Assembly (NCBI GenBank): GCA_949025205.1
Contig: CARMXJ010000066.1
Span: 1-5,129, forward strand
Source: an uncultured Bacilli bacterium
Lineage (GTDB): Bacteria > Bacillota_I > Bacilli_A > RF39 > UBA660
Reading direction: 5' to 3'
Length of the DNA: 5,129 nucleotides
Positions 1 through 5,126 of this stretch are shown piece after piece. A program made the translations under genes and the position numbers. The notes beneath the pieces were generated by a model. It saw only the letters and a list, made by a program, of their open reading frames with translations. It did no database searches and was not told where the DNA came from. Numbering within the stretch: the stretch's first letter is position 1; each line of letters begins with the position of its first letter.

Positions 1-115
1 GTGCTTTATATAATTTGGATATTGCTTAATTTAGGTTTCCGAACAACTCTATTATCTTACATTTAGTTTAACATATAGTCGTTTGATCACAAAATGGTTC
101 TCTTATTTTTGACAT

Positions 116-826
116 TTATTTGTCTGTTTCTTTGCTTTCTCCTGTTTTGTAATCAATTGTAATACCTTCTTGCACATTATAAACGTATACATTAAATTTT
201 ACTCCTTCTCCTTTATCTTCTACAGAGTAGCCTTCCATTACCACACCACTAGCTACTAAGTTATCCTTATCGAAAATCGGAGTTACGCGATATAACACGT
301 GATTATGGGTTGCTTTTATATAGTCTGCAACTCTATTTTCGAATTCGAGCATTCCTTTGGTGTTCATGTACCTTGTACAAGTAATTAAGTTTAATTCGTT
401 TGCATTTTCACCAGTTAATTGGTACCCAATTAAGTGACAACGATTGTATAGGTATTTTCCATCAATAAAATCATATTTTTTTGTTTGCCAGCCACTCGGT
501 TTTATGGAACCAATACTTCCTCTTTCTTCTGTTGGCATTAAATCGATTCCGATGTTAGCAAAAGCTGGTCCACATCTTCCTAAGTTATCTAATTTGCTGT
601 AATTTTCAAATGATGTTGTTTTATAATCACTTTCAATAAAAGTAGGTACATTGTTGTTTAAAACGACATAAGAAGAACCATTATAAGCGGGGACTTCTTC
701 TAATTGATAAGAAGAAATATTTGGAGTTTGTTCTTTTGTTCCATAAAATCCCGCTATTCCAAGTCCAATTGCAACCATGACTGTAAATGCTAAATTTTTG
801 GGATTGTTTTTTCTTCTTCTAGCCAT
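116..826 (-). CDS. Membrane-anchored DNA/RNA non-specific endonuclease
   Basis: This 236-residue protein belongs to the DNA/RNA non-specific endonuclease (NUC1/EndA-like, beta-beta-alpha metal) family, which cuts single- and double-stranded nucleic acid using one metal ion. It has a basic N-terminus (MARRRKNNPK) and one hydrophobic segment at about residues 12-28, so it is probably a membrane-anchored or secreted enzyme acting outside the cell. The catalytic signature is N128-R-C-H131, a variant of the classical DRGH, with H131 the likely general base. It is followed by the Asn-rich stretch N141-N155 (including NLITCTRYMN), which should hold the metal-binding Asn, and by conserved-looking FEN at 162-164. 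The start is ATG at 824-826, with AGAAGG six bases upstream (833-838). That site lies in the 14-base gap after the sirtuin stop, so the two genes are almost certainly co-transcribed. The family is certain. The biological role (DNA scavenging, DNA uptake, or attack on foreign DNA) cannot be told from sequence. Confidence 0.93.
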   Translation of the reverse strand: MARRRKNNPKNLAFTVMVAIGLGIAGFYGTKEQTPNISSYQLEEVPAYNGSSYVVLNNNVPTFIESDYKTTSFENYSKLDNLGRCGPAFANIGIDLMPTEERGSIGSIKPSGWQTKKYDFIDGKYLYNRCHLIGYQLTGENANELNLITCTRYMNTKGMLEFENRVADYIKATHNHVLYRVTPIFDKDNLVASGVVMEGYSVEDKGEGVKFNVYVYNVQEGITIDYKTGESKETDK

Positions 827-840
827 AAACTACCTTCTTT

Positions 841-1554
841 CTATAATTCTTTAAAAATGTTTCCTAAGCTTTCATGAAGAACCAAATCTGCTTGGGTATC
901 AAAATCTGTTATTTCCTTATTTATAAGAATTAAATATTTTCCATTAAAGTAACGAATCAAGCCATTTGCAGGAGATACTTTTAAAGAGGTTCCTGCTACT
1001 ATTAATACTTCTGCTTCTTTTATTTTTTCAATTGCTTCTTTTACTGTTCTGCCATCTAAGGGTTCTTCGTATAATACAACATCTGGTTTAATAATCCCAC
1101 CACAACTGCATTTTGGGATATCTTCACTATTAAAAACAAAGGAAGCATCGTAAAATTTATGACAATCCATACAATAATTTCTTAACACACTTCCATGTAA
1201 TTCTAATACTTTTTTTGTTCCTGCTTTTTGATGCAATCCATCAATATTTTGGGTGACCACTGCTTTTAGTTTTCCACGGTTTTCTAATTCTGTTAATTTG
1301 TAATGGGTAATGTTAGGATTAAAAGATAAACAATTCATTTTTTCTTTGTAAAACTCATAGAAATCTTTGGTATTTTTTCTAAAAAATGTGTGACTTAAAA
1401 TTTTTTCTGGTGCGTATTTGTATTTTTGGTTATATAATCCATCTTGACTTCTAAAATCTGGTATTCCGCTTTCTGTTGATACTCCTGCTCCTCCAAAAAA
1501 GACAATGTTATTGCTATTTTTTATGATTTCTTTTAATTTTTCTATTTCTTCCAT
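841..1554 (-). CDS. NAD-dependent protein deacylase, sirtuin (SIR2/CobB) family
   Basis: This 237-residue sirtuin has the usual bacterial length. It removes acyl groups from lysine side chains using NAD+, giving nicotinamide and O-acyl-ADP-ribose in the cytoplasm. The motifs appear in the right order: the NAD-binding GAGVSTESGIPDFRS at 22-36, TQNIDGLH at 101-108, the catalytic His120 in HGS, and a structural zinc site C128-x2-C131 ... C149-x-C151. These are followed by the Rossmann motif AGTSLKVSPA at 187-196 and INKE at 211-214. All catalytic residues are present, so the enzyme should be active. No Arg/Tyr pair typical of desuccinylases was identified, so general deacetylation is the best guess. 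The start ATG has AGGAGG (1560-1565) five bases upstream. The gene is the first of a pair with the downstream nuclease. A TATAAT at 1574-1579 overlaps the U-tract of the preceding terminator, but it has no good -35 box and would leave a very short leader. Confidence 0.96.
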   Translation of the reverse strand: MEEIEKLKEIIKNSNNIVFFGGAGVSTESGIPDFRSQDGLYNQKYKYAPEKILSHTFFRKNTKDFYEFYKEKMNCLSFNPNITHYKLTELENRGKLKAVVTQNIDGLHQKAGTKKVLELHGSVLRNYCMDCHKFYDASFVFNSEDIPKCSCGGIIKPDVVLYEEPLDGRTVKEAIEKIKEAEVLIVAGTSLKVSPANGLIRYFNGKYLILINKEITDFDTQADLVLHESLGNIFKEL

Positions 1555-1572
1555 TTCATCCTCCTAGTATTT

Positions 1573-1604
1573 TATTATAAAAAGCAAATCGATAAGGATT
1601 TGCT
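1573..1604 (-). terminator. Intrinsic terminator overlapping the Rpn stop codon
   Basis: On the minus strand, AGCAAATC (1604-1597) pairs perfectly with GATTTGCT (1590-1583) around the six-base loop CTTATC. A run of five T follows (1583-1579), then TATAATAAA. The stem is 8 bp and AT-rich, so termination may be modest. The left arm includes the last bases of the Rpn-like frame (stop TAG at 1603-1605). It would separate that pseudogene from the sirtuin-nuclease pair. Confidence 0.6.
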
Positions 1605-2445
1605 AAATTTCTACTTTTTTCTTTAAATTTTCTATTTCTTCAATAGATAAACATGTAACAGAAGCGATTTGTTCTACCGTATTAATTCCCATTTTTAGCA
1701 AATTTGTAGCTACATTTAATGCAGTTTGCCTGCTGCCTTCCTTTTTTGCCAAAGATACCTCCGTATTAAAACACTTTCTTCTATCTTCTTCCTCTGTCAT
1801 ATAAATATGAAATTCTGGACTCTCATTTAACTTTTCTATCTCTTCCATATACTTCTTTACCATCTTATCTTTCTTTGCTATCTTTTCTAATTCTTCTAAT
1901 CCTAAATCGAGCATAATTAAGTATTTATATTCTTCTATTTTCTTTTCTTCTTTAGAATACCAAAACTCTTTCATTCTGTCCATGTTAAATTCGTATAGTA
2001 AAAAGTTATCTACATACTTTTATCCTTTTTCATTTTGTATTTCATACAATTTTACTTCTTCTTTTGTATCATGCCCCATTCCATAGGTAAAATTAATTTG
2101 GATAATTTTTATATTCTCATTGTATTCTTCTCCACGTAAAGTGTAATGGGCATAGTTATCACAATGATAAGCTAGATTTCTTACATGTAAATATTCTTGG
2201 TATCTTGCATTTAGTTCGATTCTAATATACCCTATTTCTGTGAAAAGCAAAACATCTACTCTTTTTCCTTTTACCTTTAGATTTCCTACTCTTTTTTCTA
2301 CATTTAATTCTTTTATCTCATACACTTTAACTTTTAATGTTGTTTCTAATATTTTTTGTAAAATATCACGGTTTTCTTCTTTTAATAATACTTCTTTAAA
2401 TGGTCGATCCCATTTACAATGTATAAAACTTTTTGGTATGCAAAT
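1603..2445 (-). pseudogene. Rpn-family PD-(D/E)XK nuclease/putative transposase, broken by an in-frame stop and lacking an ATG
   Basis: A single frame of about 280 codons reads from an upstream stop at 2458-2460 to TAG at 1603-1605, interrupted only by TAA at 2020-2022 (codon 142 if counted from 2445). The N-terminal half carries CKWDRPFKEVLL near its start, then KRVDVLL (Asp64), IRIELN (Glu77, with Asn where ExK would have Lys) and TLRGEEY...IIQINF. The C-terminal half is Lys/Glu-rich helical sequence ending in LSIEEIENLKKK. Both halves match the Rpn/PDDEXK_2 (TIGR01784-type) recombination-promoting nucleases, whose members are usually around 250-330 residues. The frame is the same on both sides of the TAA, so this is a point nonsense mutation, not a frameshift or two genes. 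The frame has no ATG at its head: the positions best placed after the AGGGAGG site hold ATT (2443-2445) or ATA (2437-2439). The first conventional start is GTG at 2323-2325, which would lose 40 residues. It is probably a dying copy of an accessory gene. Confidence 0.8.
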
Positions 2446-2450
2446 ACTAA

Positions 2451-2457
2451 CCTCCCT
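2451..2457 (-). promoter_or_regulatory. Orphan Shine-Dalgarno site of the Rpn-like pseudogene
   Basis: AGGGAGG on the minus strand is a strong ribosome-binding site, but no ATG, GTG or TTG in the Rpn frame follows it at usable distance. ATT lies five bases downstream and ATA eleven bases downstream. It marks where translation of the ancestral gene began and supports loss of the start codon by point mutation, or use of a rare ATT start. Confidence 0.6.
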
Positions 2458-2502
2458 CTACTATATATTTACAACGTAAATCCTTCCTTTCTTTTTTTCG
2501 TC

Positions 2503-2533
2503 AAAAAAATAAAGTACATTCTCGTACTCTATT
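2503..2533 (-). terminator. Intrinsic terminator after the YbaK-like gene
   Basis: On the minus strand, AATAGAGTAC (2533-2524) pairs with GTACTTTATT (2517-2508) over ten positions with one G-T wobble, around the loop GAGAAT. The core AGTAC/GTACT is perfect. An unbroken run of seven T follows at 2509-2503, so its first T bases overlap the outer, AT-only end of the stem. The hairpin overlaps the TAG stop codon at 2529-2531. It should end the YbaK-like transcript before the Rpn-like pseudogene. Confidence 0.65.
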
Positions 2534-3011
2534 TAGGTTCATTTTCTATAGTTTTACAAACATCGATCCATTCTAAAAAACAAGAGGCCTTCATTAATTC
2601 TTCTATTGTTAATTTAACAGCACTATTATGGCTTCCACAGGCAGGATAGACTGTTTTAAAGCGTTTTAAAGAGTCATCTAAATATACTTTTATATTTTCC
2701 TTTATTCCAAAGGGACATACGCCACCTACTTCATGACCCGTTGTATTTTCAACTTCATCAAATGGTATCATTTTGGCTTTTTCTTTAAATATTTCTTTGT
2801 ATTTTTGATTGTCTATTTTTTGATCTCCTGCTGTTACTATCAAAATAGGCTCATTGTTTACTAAAAATCCTAATGTTTTTGCAATTTCTTTTTCTTCACA
2901 GTGTAGTGCTTGTGCCGCCTCTTTTACAGTTGCGGAAGATTCAGTAAATTCTAAAATATTTTTTTCTAAATTGTATTTTTTCAAATGTTCTTTTGCTTTT
3001 ATAAATGACAT
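2529..3011 (-). CDS. YbaK/EbsC family aminoacyl-tRNA deacylase
   Basis: This 160-residue single-domain protein belongs to the YbaK/prolyl-tRNA-synthetase-associated editing superfamily. Members hydrolyse mischarged tRNAs in trans (typically Cys-tRNA(Pro) or Ala-tRNA(Pro)) in the cytoplasm. Family features in order are VKEAAQALHCEEKEIAKTLGF at 29-49, with Lys45 at the position of the catalytic Lys of E. coli YbaK; PILIVTAGDQKID at 55-67; GHEVGGVCPFG at 92-102, the glycine-rich substrate loop; and YPACGSHNSAVKLTIEEL at 122-139. The length is that of a free-standing editing factor. The start is ATG at 3009-3011, with AAGGAG (3020-3025) eight bases upstream. The gene looks monocistronic, with an extended -10 promoter just upstream and an intrinsic terminator on its stop codon. 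The exact tRNA specificity cannot be read from the sequence, and no gene symbol is assigned. Confidence 0.92.
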   Translation of the reverse strand: MSFIKAKEHLKKYNLEKNILEFTESSATVKEAAQALHCEEKEIAKTLGFLVNNEPILIVTAGDQKIDNQKYKEIFKEKAKMIPFDEVENTTGHEVGGVCPFGIKENIKVYLDDSLKRFKTVYPACGSHNSAVKLTIEELMKASCFLEWIDVCKTIENEPK

Positions 3012-3048
3012 ATTTCTTTCTCCTTGTTCTTTTTCTTAGTTCTTCTAC

Positions 3049-3057
3049 ATTATATCA
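3049..3057 (-). promoter_or_regulatory. Extended -10 promoter for the YbaK-like gene
   Basis: The minus strand reads TGATATAAT here: a perfect TATAAT (3054-3049) preceded by TG at the extended -10 position. The expected start of transcription near 3042 would give a leader of about 30 bases before the YbaK-like ATG, enough to include its AAGGAG site. No good -35 hexamer is visible, which extended -10 promoters tolerate. The site lies just beyond the stop codon of the upstream interrupted gene. Confidence 0.45.
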
Positions 3058-3060
3058 CAT

Positions 3061-3510
3061 TTATCTTTTTTTATTTTGTTCATTTGCCCCATAAAAAGCA
3101 TCATCTAATGAAATAATTGCAGAAGTGTCTTCTATATTTCTTAAATAACTGTAAAATTCATTATCATTTATCTTTTGGTATCCTTTTTGCAATAATGATT
3201 TAAACTGATTTGGGTCTTTGTTTTCAAATTGGGAATAGGTTAAATCAGCAAGGAAGTACCCCCCCCCCGAGGACACATCAGGCACTAAAACAAAAAAATG
3301 TTCATAATTTTGTCCTAAATCTAAAGTATTTATTAAATGAGCTGTTATATGATGTTACCTTAGTTTTTCTAAAAGATAACTATTGTGAATTTTACATCTT
3401 CTTTTTATAACAATATTTCTAAGTTCTATTCTCGTTTCTCTAATCGCTATTTGTAGCTCTTGTTCTATATTTCTCTTTTGTATATTTTGCATTCTTTCAT
3501 ATAAATCCAT
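3061..3510 (-). pseudogene. Putative transglutaminase/papain-fold protein interrupted by one in-frame TAA
   Basis: From ATG at 3508-3510 to TAA at 3061-3063 there is one frame of 149 codons, broken only by TAA at 3355-3357 (codon 52). The ATG has AGAGGAG eight bases upstream and lies five bases after the preceding stop, so it is a real start. Reading through codon 52, the protein has a charged N-terminal helix (residues 1-37), then Cys39 in RRCKIHNSYLLEKL, His71 in NYEHFFVLVP and Asp89 in YFLADLTYSQF. The C-to-H (32) and H-to-D (18) spacings and the strand character around His and Asp fit the Cys-His-Asp triad of transglutaminase-like or papain-like enzymes. This is an inference from pattern, not a recognised family match. 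A G10 tract (Ser81 to Gly84) sits between His and Asp. As read, translation stops at 51 residues. An internal GTG at 3283-3285 could restart it but would miss Cys and His. A sequencing error at the TAA would make it an intact gene. Confidence 0.6.
3259..3268 (-). repeat. Homopolymer: ten G on the coding strand (C10 on +)
   Basis: The run of ten C on the plus strand is the only long G/C homopolymer in a strongly AT-rich window. It lies inside the interrupted C-H-D gene, where it encodes part of Ser-Ser-Gly-Gly-Gly-Tyr. Ten G keeps the frame open to the gene's end. Nine G would lead to a TAA, and eleven G to a TGA, in both cases within ten codons after the tract. It is therefore a candidate slippage switch, or a site of sequencing error. 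Confidence 0.9.
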
Positions 3511-3515
3511 TTGTA

Positions 3516-4049
3516 TTACTCCTCTTTTTTATTATTTTGAAAATCTAAATCAAACCAAAAGAAAACACTTTCACTTGGAATAGTACCTTTAAAAACAAAC
3601 TTGTTTTCTTCCTTTTTTGCTACAAAAAAATGAGCTGTTTCATGATACATACTCTCCTCTAAATAAATACTTATTGGCCCATTTGATGTTTCATAAGGGT
3701 TACTAAAAAATATTTCTCCTTCTATAATTTTGTCATTTATATGGTTTGGATTATTAGATAGTTTGTTTAAATCTTCTAAACCTATGTCTATACTATAACT
3801 AAAGGAAAAAGTATTAAAAAATGTATCTACTCCACTTATTTCTAGGCAAAGTAACGGAGATATGATTTCTTTATTTTTCTTACCATCTTTGTATTCTACA
3901 TATTTAATAGAGTCAAAATAATATTCTATATAGGCATTATTTAAATCTTGATTTTGGTAAGTAAATATATAATCTGTAACCTTTAACTTTATTTTTACTT
4001 TTTCCGTTGGATTTATATTTCCAATTTGATTGTAGCCAAATGTTCCCAT
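3516..4049 (-). CDS. Hypothetical beta-rich protein, 177 residues
   Basis: I do not recognise this family. The protein is rich in Tyr, Phe, Ile, Asn and Lys. It has no signal peptide or membrane segment, and its many alternating hydrophobic/polar stretches (VKIKLKVTDYIFTY, AYIEYYFDSIKYVEY, NKFVFKGTIP) suggest a cytoplasmic beta-sandwich or beta-barrel. The start is ATG at 4047-4049 with AAGGA nine bases upstream (4059-4063). Its stop lies only five bases before the ATG of the C-H-D gene and holds that gene's Shine-Dalgarno site, so the two form a coupled pair. An extended -10 box lies just upstream, after the stop of the PAP2-DgkA gene. The HETAH at 136-140 formally matches HExxH, but it falls in predicted strand sequence and is probably not a zinc site. 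A partner, substrate or inhibitor role for the neighbouring putative enzyme is possible but unproven. Confidence 0.8.
   Translation of the reverse strand: MGTFGYNQIGNINPTEKVKIKLKVTDYIFTYQNQDLNNAYIEYYFDSIKYVEYKDGKKNKEIISPLLCLEISGVDTFFNTFSFSYSIDIGLEDLNKLSNNPNHINDKIIEGEIFFSNPYETSNGPISIYLEESMYHETAHFFVAKKEENKFVFKGTIPSESVFFWFDLDFQNNKKEE
3519..3525 (-). promoter_or_regulatory. Shine-Dalgarno site fixing the start of the C-H-D gene
   Basis: AGAGGAG on the minus strand lies inside the last codons of the upstream 177-residue gene, eight bases before ATG 3510. It shows that the 149-codon frame begins here, not at the internal GTG at 3285. The two genes are probably translationally coupled. Confidence 0.7.
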
Positions 4050-4069
4050 TTTATCTCATCCTTTTTTCT

Positions 4070-4078
4070 ATTATAACA
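4070..4078 (-). promoter_or_regulatory. Extended -10 promoter for the two-gene cassette
   Basis: The minus strand reads TGTTATAAT: a perfect TATAAT (4075-4070) with TG at the extended -10 position. It lies between the PAP2-DgkA stop (4081-4083) and the ATG at 4049. No clear -35 box is seen, and the leader would be only about 14 bases. It may give the cassette its own transcript in addition to read-through from the upstream gene, since no terminator is visible between them. Confidence 0.35.
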
Positions 4079-4080
4079 GA

Positions 4081-5070
4081 TTAAGTTAGAAGAACTAGTA
4101 TTTTAGGAAAAAATATAATTATACCAATAAATAAACTCGCTATAGCTAAAACTAAAACAGCCCCTGCTGCAATATCTTTAGCAAGCTTTGCTTTGTGATT
4201 TTCTTCTTCCGTTATTAAATCAACTACTTCTTCTATTGCTGTATTAAACATCTCTCCGCTAATTACAAGTGCAAAGCAAAGAATACATATGAACCACTCT
4301 GTTATACTTATTTTTAGCATAAAGCCAAAAAGAATGACAAAGCACATGATAATGATATGAATTTTCATATTTCGCTCGCTTTTGAAAGCACTAAAAATTC
4401 CTGTAAAAGCATATTTAAAACTGTTTAAAAATTTTATCCTATTTTTAGACTTACCAAAGTTATTATAGGCTTTTATGAATAAACTTAAATAACATAACGA
4501 AATAAGAAATCCTGCTAAAACGTCCGAAAAATAATGTACACCTAAATAGATTCTACTAAATCCAATTCCTAGTATTAGTAAACTTGTAGTTAAAATGATT
4601 GCTTTTTGTTTCTGTTTCTTTTGCACTTTTTTTACTAAAAGGTATGTAATAAATCCATAAAAGGATAAACTTACCATAGCATGAGCAGAAGGAAAACTAT
4701 ATCCGGTAATGGGGATTAATTGGTATATATTCGGTCTTGGTCTTTTTAAAATTATTTTGAATATTTGGTTTAAACTCCCTACTCCGATTAGATTTAAAAA
4801 AAGAGCTATTTTTTCTTTTTTCTTTTTGAAAATAAAGGAAAATAACAAAAAAACAGCAAATAAACAGATGGGACTACTTAACCATGTAAAACATTTCATT
4901 ATTGGTGTTATTTGTTCTTTTATAATGTGGTCGTTTACAAAACAATACACTCCGTTATCTATTTTTTCTATTTGACTGGAAAAGATAATTTGACTCCCTA
5001 TCAAAAAGAAGAAAAAACAAACAAAAGCCGTTATCCAAAGTACTTTATTTTTTAAACTTTTTTTTGCCAT
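4081..5070 (-). CDS. PAP2 lipid-phosphate phosphatase fused to a DgkA-type lipid kinase
   Basis: This 329-residue polytopic membrane protein joins two enzyme domains. Residues about 9-200 form a PAP2 phosphatase with the full signature: K105-x6-R112-P113, then PSAH at 127-130 (usual PSGH, His130 catalytic acid), then S172-R173-x5-H179-x3-D183 (His179 the nucleophile). Residues about 213-320 form a DgkA-type kinase: NSFKYAFTGIF, ERN at 232-234, GEMFNTAIEEVVDL at 272-285 with Glu273, Asn276 and Glu280, and AKDIAAGAV at 297-305. These match the active-site Glu/Asn residues of E. coli DgkA and the Gram-positive undecaprenol kinases. The likely substrates are undecaprenyl (pyro)phosphate for PAP2 and undecaprenol or diacylglycerol for the kinase. 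Both active sites look intact. The start ATG has GAGGAG (5079-5084) eight bases upstream. A weak -10 (TATTAT, 5092-5087) and an inverted repeat lie further upstream. Confidence 0.94.
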   Translation of the reverse strand: MAKKSLKNKVLWITAFVCFFFFLIGSQIIFSSQIEKIDNGVYCFVNDHIIKEQITPIMKCFTWLSSPICLFAVFLLFSFIFKKKKEKIALFLNLIGVGSLNQIFKIILKRPRPNIYQLIPITGYSFPSAHAMVSLSFYGFITYLLVKKVQKKQKQKAIILTTSLLILGIGFSRIYLGVHYFSDVLAGFLISLCYLSLFIKAYNNFGKSKNRIKFLNSFKYAFTGIFSAFKSERNMKIHIIIMCFVILFGFMLKISITEWFICILCFALVISGEMFNTAIEEVVDLITEEENHKAKLAKDIAAGAVLVLAIASLFIGIIIFFPKILVLLT

Positions 5071-5094
5071 TATCTCTTCTCCTCGTATAATATG

Positions 5095-5126
5095 TTTGTA
5101 AGATTAAGTTAAATTAGTCTTACAAA
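5095..5126 (-). promoter_or_regulatory. Inverted repeat upstream of the PAP2-DgkA gene, possible operator
   Basis: TTTGTAAGA (5095-5103) and TCTTACAAA (5118-5126) form a perfect 9-bp inverted repeat separated by 14 bases. On the plus strand the stem could extend by one T-G wobble and three A-T pairs. It ends two bases before a -10-like TATTAT (5092-5087), so it covers the place of the -35 region and begins 25 bases before the ATG. No T-run follows on the minus strand, so it is not a normal terminator there. A repressor-binding site is the likeliest meaning, but the upstream context is cut off by the window end. Confidence 0.4.

Noticed and set aside
68..115. A 15-codon frame directly after the nuclease stop (ATG at 113-115, TAA at 68-70)
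   Set aside because: It has no Shine-Dalgarno at usable distance and no recognisable product; a frame this short is expected by chance.
1..115. Terminator or small RNA downstream of the nuclease
   Set aside because: No stem followed by a T-run on the minus strand was found. Only a short TGATCA palindrome is present, which is not enough for a call.
841..1554. SIR2-type anti-phage defence gene (Thoeris-, DSR- or pAgo-associated SIR2) paired with a nuclease
   Set aside because: The protein is a short, canonical Zn-finger deacylase with all deacylase motifs. It lacks the extra domains of defence NADases, and the partner nuclease has a membrane anchor and belongs to the EndA-like family.
2461..2504. 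Promoter for the Rpn-like pseudogene (TTGACG at 2504-2499)
   Set aside because: No -10-like hexamer lies 16-18 bases downstream; the nearest TATATA is about 31 bases away.
2240..2649. Plus-strand open frames opposite the Rpn-like and YbaK-like genes
   Set aside because: They are antisense shadows of minus-strand genes with low-complexity Phe/Ser/Leu-rich translations and no start signals.
3210..3410. Plus-strand open frame crossing the C10 tract
   Set aside because: It lies opposite the C-H-D gene, lacks a ribosome-binding site, and its translation has no family features.
3640..3654. HExxH zinc-protease motif (HETAH, residues 136-140) in the 177-residue unknown protein
   Set aside because: The surrounding residues look like a beta hairpin, not the helix required in zincins, and no downstream zinc ligand is evident. 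A five-residue match is weak.
4709..4975. Plus-strand open frame of 88 residues opposite the PAP2 domain
   Set aside because: It is antisense to a clearly conserved domain; its hydrophobic translation reflects the codon composition of the membrane gene.
116..5070. UGA=Trp genetic code, as in Mollicutes
   Set aside because: All Trp codons seen in the genes are TGG and the conserved genes are full length without any in-frame TGA.
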